Source: CAINVV01 sp963663005
Lineage (GTDB): Bacteria; Bacteroidota; Bacteroidia; Bacteroidales; Prolixibacteraceae
Assembly (NCBI GenBank): GCA_963663005.2
Contig: CAXXHH010000015.1
Span: forward strand, 248,001 to 312,000
Length of the DNA: 64,000 nt
Direction of reading: 5' to 3'
The notes under the pieces were generated by a model. The model did not search any database. It was given only the letters and a program-made list of their open reading frames with translations, and was not told the origin of the DNA. Both the position numbers and the translations under genes were made by a program. Numbering within the stretch: position 1 is the first letter of the stretch; the number at the start of each line of letters is the position of its first letter. Positions 1 to 7,510 of the stretch are shown here, in pieces.

Positions 1-1293
1 TATGGGATCGACGCGCCAGCTAAAAAATACCAGGAATTATTTGCGAAAGCAGGATATGAGCTATGGCACGCCAATGCGCAGGCACGAAAGAATTATTTCG
101 ATAGCATCTTCCCTCCCCGCTCGGGAGCTCCGGAGTTTAATTTCCATGCTAATGACATAGACTTTCAGATAGAAGCGGATTATATTGGATTTATGTCGCC
201 TGGAATGCCGAACAGTGCAGCTAAACTGGCCGATAAGATTGGCCACATTATGAACTTTGGCGACGGAGTTTACGGCGGAATATTTCTCTCCGCGCTTTAT
301 TCTGAGGCTTTCTTTGAGGGGGATATCCGAAAGATCATCGAAAAGGCATTAGGCTCCTTACCGGCAGAATCAGATTATGCCAAAATCATTCGTGACGTGC
401 TGGCCATAAGCGACAAGAATCCCGGTGACTGGCGAGTAGTATGGAAATATCTGGAAGATAAATATGGCAGAACCCACATTTGTGGCGCAGGCGACACATT
501 CAATATAGACGCTAAACTCAACGGAGCTTACATTGTCATCGGGCTACTTTACGGCGCGGGTGATCCGGTAAAAACCATGGAGATTACTACCCGCTGCGGT
601 CAGGATTCTGACTGTAACCCATCCAATGCAATGGCCGTTCTTGGGGTAATTTATGGATTTAGTAATCTTCCCGGGAATATGAAAGAATCAATCAACAAGA
701 TGCAGGATTCCGTCTTCATTTTCACCGATTATTCTTACCGCAAAGCAGTCGATCAAACCTACCAGTGTGCGGTGAATAACATCAAGGCAGAGGGAGGCGA
801 AATTTCAGCTGACAAGATAAGTGTCAAGACTCAGATTCCGGTTGCAGCGCCGCTTGAAGTCAGCTTTCCAAATATGATTCTTAGCGAGAAGGTTTCGATT
901 TTTGATGAGAAACGCTGGAGACTATCTGGCAATTGGGAGATCTTTCCGATGGCTCCTGAAAATGAAGTTAAGAAGGTAAAACAGGCGAAATATGCAAGCA
1001 AAATGGGAGATTATCTGGAATTCGATTTTGAAGGAACAGCGATATCTCTGGAAGGAAATTGGAAGAAAGATGCTGGCAAAGCATCCATTTACATCGACGG
1101 AAAATTGAAGAGTAGCTTTGACACCTATTTTTATTACAACCATCAGGAACAAACCCCGATCAACATTTGCCATGCATTAAATCTGACACCGGGTAAACAT
1201 ACGCTAAAACTGGTTGTGAGTGGAGAGAAGAAACCGGAATCACTGGATTCCAGAATATATATCTCAGATGCTTTGGTATTTAAAGGCGAATAA
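1..1293 (+). CDS. ADP-ribosylglycohydrolase family protein (5' truncated by window edge)
   Basis: The reading frame is open from base 1, so the start lies before the window; 430 residues are visible. Family members (DraG/ARH fold) remove ADP-ribose from proteins or small molecules using a binuclear Mg centre. Seen: the stretch NDIDFQIEADYIGFMSPG near the visible N-terminus and, about 200 residues on, TRCGQDSDCNPSNA, which matches the metal-binding GxDxDxN motif of the family. After about residue 330 a separate, probably beta-sandwich, domain follows (alternating strands ending in GKHTLKLVVSG), which suggests an extracytoplasmic glycan-related role rather than DraG-type nitrogenase control. 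The substrate is unknown. The gene ends at a bidirectional terminator shared with the convergent cold-shock gene. Confidence 0.8.
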   Translation, partial: YGIDAPAKKYQELFAKAGYELWHANAQARKNYFDSIFPPRSGAPEFNFHANDIDFQIEADYIGFMSPGMPNSAAKLADKIGHIMNFGDGVYGGIFLSALYSEAFFEGDIRKIIEKALGSLPAESDYAKIIRDVLAISDKNPGDWRVVWKYLEDKYGRTHICGAGDTFNIDAKLNGAYIVIGLLYGAGDPVKTMEITTRCGQDSDCNPSNAMAVLGVIYGFSNLPGNMKESINKMQDSVFIFTDYSYRKAVDQTYQCAVNNIKAEGGEISADKISVKTQIPVAAPLEVSFPNMILSEKVSIFDEKRWRLSGNWEIFPMAPENEVKKVKQAKYASKMGDYLEFDFEGTAISLEGNWKKDAGKASIYIDGKLKSSFDTYFYYNHQEQTPINICHALNLTPGKHTLKLVVSGEKKPESLDSRIYISDALVFKGE

Positions 1294-1370
1294 TTAACCG
1301 ATTAACAAGGTTACAACTGCTTTTGCAGGAAATTTTCACCGGTTTTTGCACCATTACCATTTTTTTGTAC

Positions 1371-1410
1371 AAAAAAAGAGGGAACCTTATGGCTCCCTCT
1401 ATTTTTTGTT
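1371..1410. terminator. bidirectional intrinsic terminator
   Basis: A 9-bp stem (GAGGGAACC at 1378-1386, TTAT loop, GGCTCCCTC at 1391-1399) is flanked by a run of A on the left and T on the right, so it reads as hairpin plus U-tract on both strands. The one non-Watson-Crick pair is A.C on the plus strand but a G.U wobble on the minus strand, so it fits the cold-shock transcript slightly better. Confidence 0.75.
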
Positions 1411-1425
1411 CGAAACTTGCTTTAT

Positions 1426-1617
1426 TTAAGCTTGTTTTACGTTTACAGCGATAAGACCTTTTCTTCCATCTTGTAGTTCGAAGGTTACGTGGTCGTTTTC
1501 TTTGATTTGATCGATCAATCCAGTTACGTGTACAAAGTACTCATTTTGAGACTCATCGTCTTTGATAAACCCAAATCCTTTAGTTACATTAAAGAATTTG
1601 ACAATTCCTTTACTCAT
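1426..1617 (-). CDS. cold-shock domain protein (CspA family)
   Basis: A 63-residue single cold-shock domain, a five-stranded OB-fold that binds single-stranded RNA or DNA and acts as an RNA chaperone in the cytoplasm. Seen: the RNP1-like motif KGFGFIK and RNP2-like YFVHVTGL at the expected spacing. Length is typical of CspA proteins, slightly shorter than E. coli CspA. The gene is monocistronic: its own -7 element (TATCTTTG) lies 26 nt upstream, and a strong hairpin terminator follows. It sits downstream of clpX on the same strand but separately promoted. Whether it is cold-inducible or constitutive cannot be told from sequence. Confidence 0.93.
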   Translation of the reverse strand: MSKGIVKFFNVTKGFGFIKDDESQNEYFVHVTGLIDQIKENDHVTFELQDGRKGLIAVNVKQA

Positions 1618-1642
1618 TTATAATTATAATTTTAATTCGGAT

Positions 1643-1650
1643 CAAAGATA
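1643..1650 (-). promoter_or_regulatory. -7 element TATCTTTG of the cold-shock gene
   Basis: Exact match to the Bacteroidota TAnnTTTG box, 26 nt upstream of the ATG. A TTTG at 1665-1668 lies 14 nt further upstream, closer than the usual spacing. Confidence 0.6.
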
Positions 1651-1671
1651 AAAAAAATTCAATACAAACTA

Positions 1672-2898
1672 TCAACCAGCCTGAAGTCGTAAAGTACTGA
1701 TTCTTTCAATTTTTTCGGTAGCGAACTCTGGCGTGATGACCATACTTGATCCGCCTTCAGAAGGCATGTCAAACATTGCATCGATCATTATAGTCTCGCA
1801 AATGGAGCGTAATCCGCGGGCGCCCAGTTTAAACTCGATAGCCTTATCCACGATAACATCCAGCGTCTCATCCTTGAATTCCAATTTAATACCATCCATC
1901 TCAAACAGCTTATGATACTGCTTGATGATTGAGTTCTTTGGTTCGGTAAGAATTCTGCGCAATGAATCACGGTCCAGTGGCACGAGATAAGTCAGAACGG
2001 GCAAACGACCAACGATTTCAGGTATTAACCCAAAAGCGCGCAGATCCTGAGGAGAAACGTACTGGAGCAAATGATCCCTGTCGATTTTTCCGTGTTCTGC
2101 AATAGCCTTATATCCAACAACCTTTGTGTTTAGTCTCAATCCGATCTTCCGCTCAATGCCTTCAAATGCCCCGCCACAAACGAACAGGATGTTCTTGGTA
2201 TCTATTGGGATCATCTTTTGCTCCGGATGCTTTCTTCCTCCCTGAGGTGGAACATTTACAATAGCGCCCTCAAGCAATTTGAGTAATCCCTGCTGAACTC
2301 CCTCCCCTGAAACGTCACGTGTGATCGAGGGATTGTCCCCCTTACGCGCAATTTTATCTATCTCATCGATGAAGACGATTCCTCGCTCTGCAGCTTCAAC
2401 ATTGTAGTCGGCGGCCTGCAGGAGCCGGGTAAGAAGGCTCTCGATATCCTCACCAACATATCCTGCCTCGGTCAGGACAGTCGCATCGACAATTGTAAAC
2501 GGAACATGCAGCATCCTGGCAATCGTCTTGGCCAACAATGTTTTGCCTGTTCCGGTCGGACCTACCAGGATGATATTCGATTTCTCAATCTCTGTGCCAT
2601 CCTCGTTGATCTTCTGGTTCAACCGCTTGTAATGATTATATACCGCAACGGAGAGAATCTTCTTGGCATCATCCTGTCCGATAACGTATTGGTCAAGAAA
2701 TGCCTTTATCTCCTTCGGTTTTTTTAATTCGACTCCCTTGAGGTCGAAACCTACATTTTTCTTAAATTCCTCTTCAACGATCGAATGAGCCTGCTCAATA
2801 CAGTTTTCGCAGATATGACCCTCCATACCTGCTATCAATATTTGAACATCCTTCTTCTCCCGTCCGCAAAACGAACACCTGTCAACTTTCTTCATCAA
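1672..2898 (-). CDS. clpX: ATP-dependent protease ATP-binding subunit ClpX
   Basis: Hexameric AAA+ unfoldase that feeds tagged proteins into ClpP. Seen in order: N-terminal C4 zinc-binding domain (Cys8, Cys11, Cys30, Cys33), Walker A GPTGTGKT (113-120), the substrate-gripping pore loop GYVGE (146-150), Walker B IVFIDEID (174-181), and the sensor-2 motif GARGLR (359-364). At 252-254 the residues IGL stand where E. coli has the ClpP-docking IGF loop, so the docking loop may be slightly diverged. Length (408) is normal. It follows clpP by 28 nt on the same strand, and tig lies upstream, the widely conserved tig-clpP-clpX order. A second Met directly after the first leaves the exact start uncertain by one residue. 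Confidence 0.97.
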   Translation of the reverse strand: MMKKVDRCSFCGREKKDVQILIAGMEGHICENCIEQAHSIVEEEFKKNVGFDLKGVELKKPKEIKAFLDQYVIGQDDAKKILSVAVYNHYKRLNQKINEDGTEIEKSNIILVGPTGTGKTLLAKTIARMLHVPFTIVDATVLTEAGYVGEDIESLLTRLLQAADYNVEAAERGIVFIDEIDKIARKGDNPSITRDVSGEGVQQGLLKLLEGAIVNVPPQGGRKHPEQKMIPIDTKNILFVCGGAFEGIERKIGLRLNTKVVGYKAIAEHGKIDRDHLLQYVSPQDLRAFGLIPEIVGRLPVLTYLVPLDRDSLRRILTEPKNSIIKQYHKLFEMDGIKLEFKDETLDVIVDKAIEFKLGARGLRSICETIMIDAMFDMPSEGGSSMVITPEFATEKIERISTLRLQAG

Positions 2899-2926
2899 AA
2901 TTTATTTATCGAATCGCAAAAGGCTA

Positions 2927-3607
2927 TTATTTCTTTTGGCGAATCAAAATTTCATCAATCATGCCATATTCCTTGGCTTCTTCTGCGGTCATCCAATAAT
3001 CTCTGTCAGAATCCCGTTCCACTTTTTCAAGTGTTTGTCCGGAGTGAAAAGCAATGATTTCGTAGAGTTCCCTCTTCAACTTCATAATTTCTCTTGCCGT
3101 GATCTCAATATCGGAAGCCTGCCCCTGAGCACCACCCATTGGTTGGTGGATCATAATCCGTGAATGTTTTAACGCAGAGCGTTTCCCTTTCGTACCTGCC
3201 GTCATCAGGACAGCGGCCATCGAAGCTGCCATTCCGGTACAGATTGTGGCAATATTGCAATTAATATATTGCATGGTATCGTAGATTCCCAATCCGGCGT
3301 GGACAGAGCCTCCAGGGGAATTAAAGTAAATCTGGATATCTTTTCCCGGGTCAGAGGATTCCAAAAACAGAAGTTGTGCCTGGATAATATTCGCAACATA
3401 ATCATCGATTGGAATACCAAGAAAGATGATTCTGTCCATCATTAACCTGGAGAAAACATCCATTTGGGCAATATTCATCTGTCGCTCTTCGATGATTGTC
3501 GGGGAGATATAACTGGCGTGTATGGACTCAAATTTATGGAGGGATAAGCTACTTATTCCCATTTGTTTAGTCGCAAATTTGCGAAACTCATCACTTTTTA
3601 GACTCAT
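2927..3607 (-). CDS. clpP: ATP-dependent Clp protease proteolytic subunit ClpP
   Basis: Serine peptidase that forms the two-ring degradation chamber capped by ClpX. The catalytic triad is visible: Ser129 in GMAASMAA, His154 in MIHQPMGG, and Asp203 in RDSDRDYWM, the Asp lying 49 residues after the His as in E. coli ClpP. The N-terminal ~30 residues before the mature fold resemble a cleavable propeptide. Length (226) fits the family. It is followed by clpX after 28 nt and preceded by a 145-nt leader that contains a -7 promoter match and a long hairpin, so clpPX may be transcribed or regulated separately from tig. Confidence 0.97.
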   Translation of the reverse strand: MSLKSDEFRKFATKQMGISSLSLHKFESIHASYISPTIIEERQMNIAQMDVFSRLMMDRIIFLGIPIDDYVANIIQAQLLFLESSDPGKDIQIYFNSPGGSVHAGLGIYDTMQYINCNIATICTGMAASMAAVLMTAGTKGKRSALKHSRIMIHQPMGGAQGQASDIEITAREIMKLKRELYEIIAFHSGQTLEKVERDSDRDYWMTAEEAKEYGMIDEILIRQKK

Positions 3608-3626
3608 ACCAAAATGTTTTTAAATG

Positions 3627-3695
3627 AAAAAACTTTGTAAAAATCGAACCTTTCACTTTTGTACGTAAAAATTAAAAGGTTCGATCCACAAAGTT
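3627..3695 (-). promoter_or_regulatory. interrupted long hairpin plus U-tract in the clpP leader
   Basis: Two nested perfect inverted repeats: AACTTTGT (3631-3638) with ACAAAGTT (3688-3695), and ATCGAACCTTT (3643-3653) with AAAGGTTCGAT (3675-3685), enclosing a 21-nt loop. Read on the minus strand the structure ends in six U residues about 20 nt before the clpP ATG, like a terminator or attenuator. It could also act as a DNA operator. Confidence 0.6.
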
Positions 3696-3696
3696 A
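3689..3696 (-). promoter_or_regulatory. -7 element TAACTTTG upstream of clpP
   Basis: Exact TAnnTTTG match 82 nt upstream of the clpP start, overlapping the outer arm of the leader hairpin. A TTTG at 3713-3716 lies 16 nt upstream. If it is real, transcription would start inside the hairpin, so the hairpin would form only in tig read-through RNA. Confidence 0.45.
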
Positions 3697-3699
3697 TTA

Positions 3700-3730
3700 A
3701 AAATACCCCTTCCAAAATAACTTCGGAAGG
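3700..3730 (-). terminator. hairpin after tig
   Basis: CCTTCC (3708-3713) pairs with GGAAGG (3725-3730) around an 11-nt loop, followed on the minus strand by GGTATTTTTAAT. It lies just past the tig stop. The stem is only 6 bp, so it is moderate support for partial termination between tig and clpP. Confidence 0.45.
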
Positions 3731-3752
3731 ATATTCTCATATTATCGGAAAG

Positions 3753-5108
3753 CTATTTTTCAAAAAGATCGTCGAAAGCTTTCTGAGAAACTGTTTTTTC
3801 GTCTAGTTCCGCATTAGCCTTAATATAGGCCAGAACCATGCTCTCAGATTTCTTTTCGACTAAGCGATGCCTTTCCTCTTCATTCTTCAGGATGGATTTT
3901 GCATAATTATCCAGGTATTCATCCGGAACATTAAACATGCCATACTGACGGAATTGCATCAGAGCAGTTTCTTTCGCCAAAGCGACCACATCTTCCTCTT
4001 TAACTCTCAAGTCGTTGTCTTTGGCAAGTCTGCTTTTGATCAAAGTCCATTCCAGATCTTTTACAAAATGATCAAACTCTTCCTCAACCTGTTCTTTTGT
4101 AATTTTCTCATTGGAATAAACCAGCCACCTTTTCAGGAATTCTACGGGCAGTTTCATTCCAACATAGTTTGTTAAAGCCTCTTTGGTATCGATCAGAAAA
4201 CGATATTCGGTTGAATATCCCAGATTAGCCTTCAAATCTTCGGCAATTTTTTCCTTGAATTGCTCAATAGTCGTAACATCCGTTGCGCCGCCGAGTGATT
4301 TTTGGAACATCTCTTCGTTTAGTTCGGCCGGAACAAAGGTATTCACCTTAGAAACGGTAAGCTCGAAATCGGAAGTGAGTGCCTCTGCCTGATTGTCGTC
4401 AACTTTCAGAACTTGTTTCAGATAATGGTCATTTTCAAAAGCCGTTTTTGGGTTGAACCGGATGGTGTCTCCTGCTTTCTTCCCCAAAAGTGCCTTTTTC
4501 GCGCCTTTGGCTTTTACCATGTCGATGGAAACCTGTGCCTCGTCGACCTGAATACCGCCTTCGAGAACTGCCCCACTTTCGTCAAGCTGCTTGATGCTTC
4601 CGATCAGGTTATCTTTCTCCGCAGAAACTTCGGCGTCAACGTAGGTGCCGAAACGATTCTGGAATGCTTCGACCTGGTTATTGATCATTTCGTCATCAAT
4701 GGCGATTTCATATACCGGTAATTTTCCCACCTTTTTGAAATCGATGTCTATAACTGGGGAAAGCCCCAGGTCAAAAACGAATTCAAAATTTTCGTCGTGA
4801 TCAAAATCGATCGGCTTTTGTTCCGTCTCATTAGGCAGTGGCTCACCAAGAATCTGAAGATTCTGCTCGCTCATGTACCTGTTAAGTTCGGTGCTAAGCA
4901 TTTTGTTTATCTCTTCGGCGAGTACAGCTTTGCCATACATTTTTTTGATAAGGCCAGCCGGAACCATTCCCTTACGGAATCCTGGCATGTTTGCTTTTTT
5001 TCTATAATCTTTAAGCGTCTCGTTGACGGTAGCTTCGTAATCACTCTTCTCGATAGTGAGCCTGATCACAGCGTTCAGCTCATCGATGTTTGTTCTGGAG
5101 ATGTTCAT
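3753..5108 (-). CDS. tig: trigger factor
   Basis: Ribosome-associated chaperone that shields nascent chains. Seen: the ribosome-docking signature GFRKGMVP (43-50) in the N-terminal domain, then a divergent FKBP-like middle region (about 150-250) and a long helical C-terminal domain, total 451 residues, as usual for the family. Sequence conservation outside the docking loop is low, typical of Bacteroidota trigger factors, so prolyl isomerase activity of the middle domain is not assured. It heads the tig-clpP-clpX group. The 263-nt gap upstream to the tRNA gene contains a 10-bp inverted repeat but no clear -7 element. Confidence 0.93.
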   Translation of the reverse strand: MNISRTNIDELNAVIRLTIEKSDYEATVNETLKDYRKKANMPGFRKGMVPAGLIKKMYGKAVLAEEINKMLSTELNRYMSEQNLQILGEPLPNETEQKPIDFDHDENFEFVFDLGLSPVIDIDFKKVGKLPVYEIAIDDEMINNQVEAFQNRFGTYVDAEVSAEKDNLIGSIKQLDESGAVLEGGIQVDEAQVSIDMVKAKGAKKALLGKKAGDTIRFNPKTAFENDHYLKQVLKVDDNQAEALTSDFELTVSKVNTFVPAELNEEMFQKSLGGATDVTTIEQFKEKIAEDLKANLGYSTEYRFLIDTKEALTNYVGMKLPVEFLKRWLVYSNEKITKEQVEEEFDHFVKDLEWTLIKSRLAKDNDLRVKEEDVVALAKETALMQFRQYGMFNVPDEYLDNYAKSILKNEEERHRLVEKKSESMVLAYIKANAELDEKTVSQKAFDDLFEK

Positions 5109-5150
5109 GTGTATATAATTTGTTTTTTAGTTGCCTTAAAGAATCGAACG

Positions 5151-5234
5151 ATATTCATACGTAAATAATTTGCTTTTTTAAGGTCGTATGGAACTCGCAT
5201 GTCGAAATTTTCGTGCTCTTGGATGTATGAATAT
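5151..5234. repeat. 10-bp inverted repeat in the tig leader
   Basis: ATATTCATAC (5151-5160) and GTATGAATAT (5225-5234) are perfect reverse complements separated by 64 nt, upstream of the tig start. Could be chance, an operator pair or an RNA stem; nothing in the sequence decides. Confidence 0.3.
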
Positions 5235-5325
5235 TACATGCTCGTTTCATTTTCTGTTGAATTGAAAATTTTTTCGTGGCTAATTCACTGAGTCATGATC
5301 GAACCACTATTTTCGATATATATTT

Positions 5326-5365
5326 AAAAACCGCCTTTGTATCCTGAAAGGGAAAGGCGGTTTTT
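5326..5365 (-). terminator. intrinsic terminator of the tRNA-Leu transcript
   Basis: CCGCCTTT (5331-5338) pairs with AAAGGCGG (5353-5360), an 8-bp GC-rich stem followed on the minus strand by TTTTTAAAT. It starts just after the tRNA 3' end. A T-run also follows on the plus strand. Confidence 0.75.
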
Positions 5366-5371
5366 CTTCTG

Positions 5372-5453
5372 TGCGGACGAAGGGACTCGAACCCCCACGC
5401 CTCTCGGCACCAGATCCTAAGTCTGGCACGGCTACCAATTACGCCACGTCCGC
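5372..5453 (-). tRNA. trnL-UAG: tRNA-Leu (anticodon UAG)
   Basis: On the minus strand the acceptor arms GCGGACG and CGTCCGC pair perfectly. The anticodon stem CCAGA/TCTGG encloses the loop CTTAGGA, giving anticodon UAG (reads CUA and probably other CUN codons). There is a long class II variable arm (TGCCGAGAGGCG), a TTCGA T-loop and discriminator A, all expected for tRNA-Leu. The 3' CCA is not encoded. A -7 promoter match lies 15 nt upstream and a terminator hairpin follows, so it is a single-gene transcript. Confidence 0.95.
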
Positions 5454-5467
5454 ATTTTTTCGAGCTG

Positions 5468-5495
5468 CAAATATACAATATTTTATTATACCAAA
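5468..5495 (-). promoter_or_regulatory. promoter of tRNA-Leu (TTTG, then TATATTTG)
   Basis: TATATTTG at 5468-5475 matches the TAnnTTTG -7 box and lies 15 nt before the tRNA 5' end. TTTG at 5492-5495 stands 16 nt further upstream as a -33-like element. Confidence 0.65.
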
Positions 5496-5517
5496 AACGA
5501 AAAGTAAAAACTGAAAA

Positions 5518-6297
5518 TTAAGCTTCCTCGGATGAGGTAACAATTTCATCCTGAACTTTATCTTTTCTTACGGGTCTTCTCAACTCAAAATTCTGACCAA
5601 GGTAAAGTCGGCGAACTTCATCGTCAGCCGCCAAATCTTCTGCGGTACCGCTATTCAGGATTTTACCATCATATAAAAGATATGATCGGTCTGTGATGGA
5701 AAGCGTCTCATGCACATTATGGTCGGTGATCAAAATTCCGATATTTTTATCTTTCAGTTTAAAAACGATCTGCTGAATATCCTCAACTGCAATTGGATCT
5801 ACCCCTGCAAATGGTTCGTCCAGTAAGATGAACGCAGGATTAATAGCCAAACACCTGGCAATTTCTGTCCGCCTTCTCTCCCCACCGGATAGTTGTATCC
5901 CCAAACTTTTCCGTATTGGCTGAAGACCGAATTCTGTCAACAGTGATTCCAGTTTTTCGTGCTGATATTCTTTGGTGAAGGTGGTCATCTCCAGGATTGA
6001 CTTGATATTATCTTCCACACTCATCTGTCTGAAGACGGATGCTTCCTGAGCGAGATAGCCAATTCCCATTTTGGCTCTTTTATAAACCGGGAAAGTGGTA
6101 ATTTCATTTTCATCCAGGAAAATCTTCCCGCCATCCGCTTTTATCAATCCAACGATCATGTAAAATGAGGTGGTTTTCCCTGCACCGTTCGGTCCGAGCA
6201 ATCCAACGATTTCGCCCTGTTCCAATTCGATGGATACCCCTTTTACAACCGTCCGGTTACGGTATCTTTTGACTATATTTTCAGCTCTTAATTTCAT
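5518..6297 (-). CDS. lptB: LPS export ABC transporter ATP-binding protein LptB
   Basis: ATPase that drives lipopolysaccharide extraction from the inner membrane with LptF and LptG. Seen: Walker A GPNGAGKT (35-42), the ABC signature LSGGERRR (136-143), Walker B ILLDEP (157-162) and an H-loop in ITDHNVHE. The LptB-type stretch YLAQEASVFRQMSVEDNI in the Q-loop region separates it from generic ABC ATPases. At 259 residues it is about 20 longer than E. coli LptB at the C-terminus, common in this phylum. LptF/G genes are not in the window. An AGTACTT repeat element separates it from tatC upstream. Confidence 0.95.
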   Translation of the reverse strand: MKLRAENIVKRYRNRTVVKGVSIELEQGEIVGLLGPNGAGKTTSFYMIVGLIKADGGKIFLDENEITTFPVYKRAKMGIGYLAQEASVFRQMSVEDNIKSILEMTTFTKEYQHEKLESLLTEFGLQPIRKSLGIQLSGGERRRTEIARCLAINPAFILLDEPFAGVDPIAVEDIQQIVFKLKDKNIGILITDHNVHETLSITDRSYLLYDGKILNSGTAEDLAADDEVRRLYLGQNFELRRPVRKDKVQDEIVTSSEEA

Positions 6298-6329
6298 AGC
6301 TATGATATCTATAGTTGTTCTTTATCTTT

Positions 6330-6451
6330 AAGTACTTAGAATACTTAGAGTACTTAGGGTACTTAAAGTTGGATACTCCCAATATTAGTAGATAAAAGCA
6401 GGTGGCGAAGTACTTGGAGTACCCTAAGTATTCTAAGGTCTTTAGGCACTT
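6330..6451. repeat. 9-bp-periodic AGTACTT intergenic repeat, copy A
   Basis: Starts with four near-identical 9-mers (AGTACTTAG, AATACTTAG, AGTACTTAG, GGTACTTAA), then AGTTGGATACTCC, then a partial inverted copy (from 6408). Related copies lie at 45059 and 52861. It fills the lptB-tatC gap. Confidence 0.7.
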
Positions 6452-6459
6452 CTTCTCCA

Positions 6460-7326
6460 CTACGCTTCCAGCAAGTCGACGTTCTTTCTCTTCTTCTCTA
6501 CAATCCGCGCCATCAGGATTCCCAATTCGTACAACAACGCCAGCGGACCAGTAACCAGCAACATACTAAAAGCATCAGGCGGTGTGATAATGGCTGCGAG
6601 ACAGAGTAAAGCAATAAAGGCATGTTTCCGGTATTTCTTGTAAAAGGACGTACCTACCAATCCGACCTTGGCCAGAAAGAACATGACGATAGGCAGTTCA
6701 AAAACGATACCGCTCCCCAGTACGATGGTATTTACCGAACTGATATATGAGGTAATATTAATCTGATTAAGAACCTCGTCGCTAACCTGATAGCTACCAA
6801 AAAAGTGTGTAGTTAAGGGTACTATCAGGAAAAAACCGAAGCTGATGCCTATAAGAAACAGCACGGAACTGTAGAATACAGCAGCAGTTACGTGCTTGCG
6901 CTCATTTTCGTATAATGCAGGACGAACGAAACGCCAAAATTCCCATAATATATAAGGTATGGCAATGATGATGCCTCCGATGATTGCCAGATTCAGGTGC
7001 ATACTAAACTGACCCGCCAGATCGATATTTATCAGCTGGAACGGTTTGGTATTAATCGCCAGATCCGGCGAATTAAGTTGCACTGCCAGCCAGCCAAAAA
7101 AACGATTGGTGACGAAATTCGGATTCTTTGGGGCTAGAATGACATGATCGAAAATAAACTGTTTGTTCAAAAACACGAAAACACCGCAAATAAGAACTGC
7201 AGCTGAGGCACGAACAAGATGCCACCTCAACTCTTCGAGGTGCTGCAGGAAGGACATTTCATTGCCCTTTTTGGAACTTCCGTCATTATTTTTGGAAGAA
7301 ATCGATCTGGTTTCTTGGTCTGCCAT
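6460..7326 (-). CDS. tatC: twin-arginine translocase subunit TatC
   Basis: Polytopic inner-membrane receptor for folded proteins carrying twin-arginine signal peptides. Seen: the TatC N-terminal signature MSFLQHLEELRWHL, six hydrophobic segments, and the FWRFVRPALYENER cytoplasmic loop. The frame stays open up to an ATG at 7386, but a -7 promoter element (TATATTTG, 7362-7369) lies inside that extension and the extra 20 residues are not TatC-like, so the start at 7326 (288 residues) is chosen. TatA/TatB partners are not visible here. A probable client, the DUF362 protein with an RRKF signal, is encoded at 48806-49720. Confidence 0.93.
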   Translation of the reverse strand: MADQETRSISSKNNDGSSKKGNEMSFLQHLEELRWHLVRASAAVLICGVFVFLNKQFIFDHVILAPKNPNFVTNRFFGWLAVQLNSPDLAINTKPFQLINIDLAGQFSMHLNLAIIGGIIIAIPYILWEFWRFVRPALYENERKHVTAAVFYSSVLFLIGISFGFFLIVPLTTHFFGSYQVSDEVLNQINITSYISSVNTIVLGSGIVFELPIVMFFLAKVGLVGTSFYKKYRKHAFIALLCLAAIITPPDAFSMLLVTGPLALLYELGILMARIVEKKRKNVDLLEA

Positions 7327-7361
7327 GAAAAATCGAAATGAATAAAAACAAGATTTTGGCG

Positions 7362-7369
7362 CAAATATA
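7362..7369 (-). promoter_or_regulatory. -7 element TATATTTG upstream of tatC
   Basis: Exact TAnnTTTG match 36 nt before the ATG at 7326. It lies inside the longer possible reading frame and therefore supports the shorter start. Confidence 0.6.
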
Positions 7370-7510
7370 CAATTCTTTACCCACAAGAATAAGCCTGTCT
7401 GAACTAAGATTACGAATGTTAAATAATATTTTAAATATTTAATTGACTTGTTTGCAGGACAATATTTTATAACTTAGTAATCTTAATGCAAAAAGGTTTA
7501 GAATTCACAG

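Noticed and set aside
3643..3685. CIRCE (HrcA) operator upstream of clpP
   Set aside because: The inverted repeat is ATCGAACCTTT with a 21-nt spacer, unlike TTAGCACTC-N9-GAGTGCTAA.
5293..5478. Minus-strand frame across the tRNA-Leu gene
   Set aside because: It reads straight through the tRNA and its terminator, so it is not a gene.
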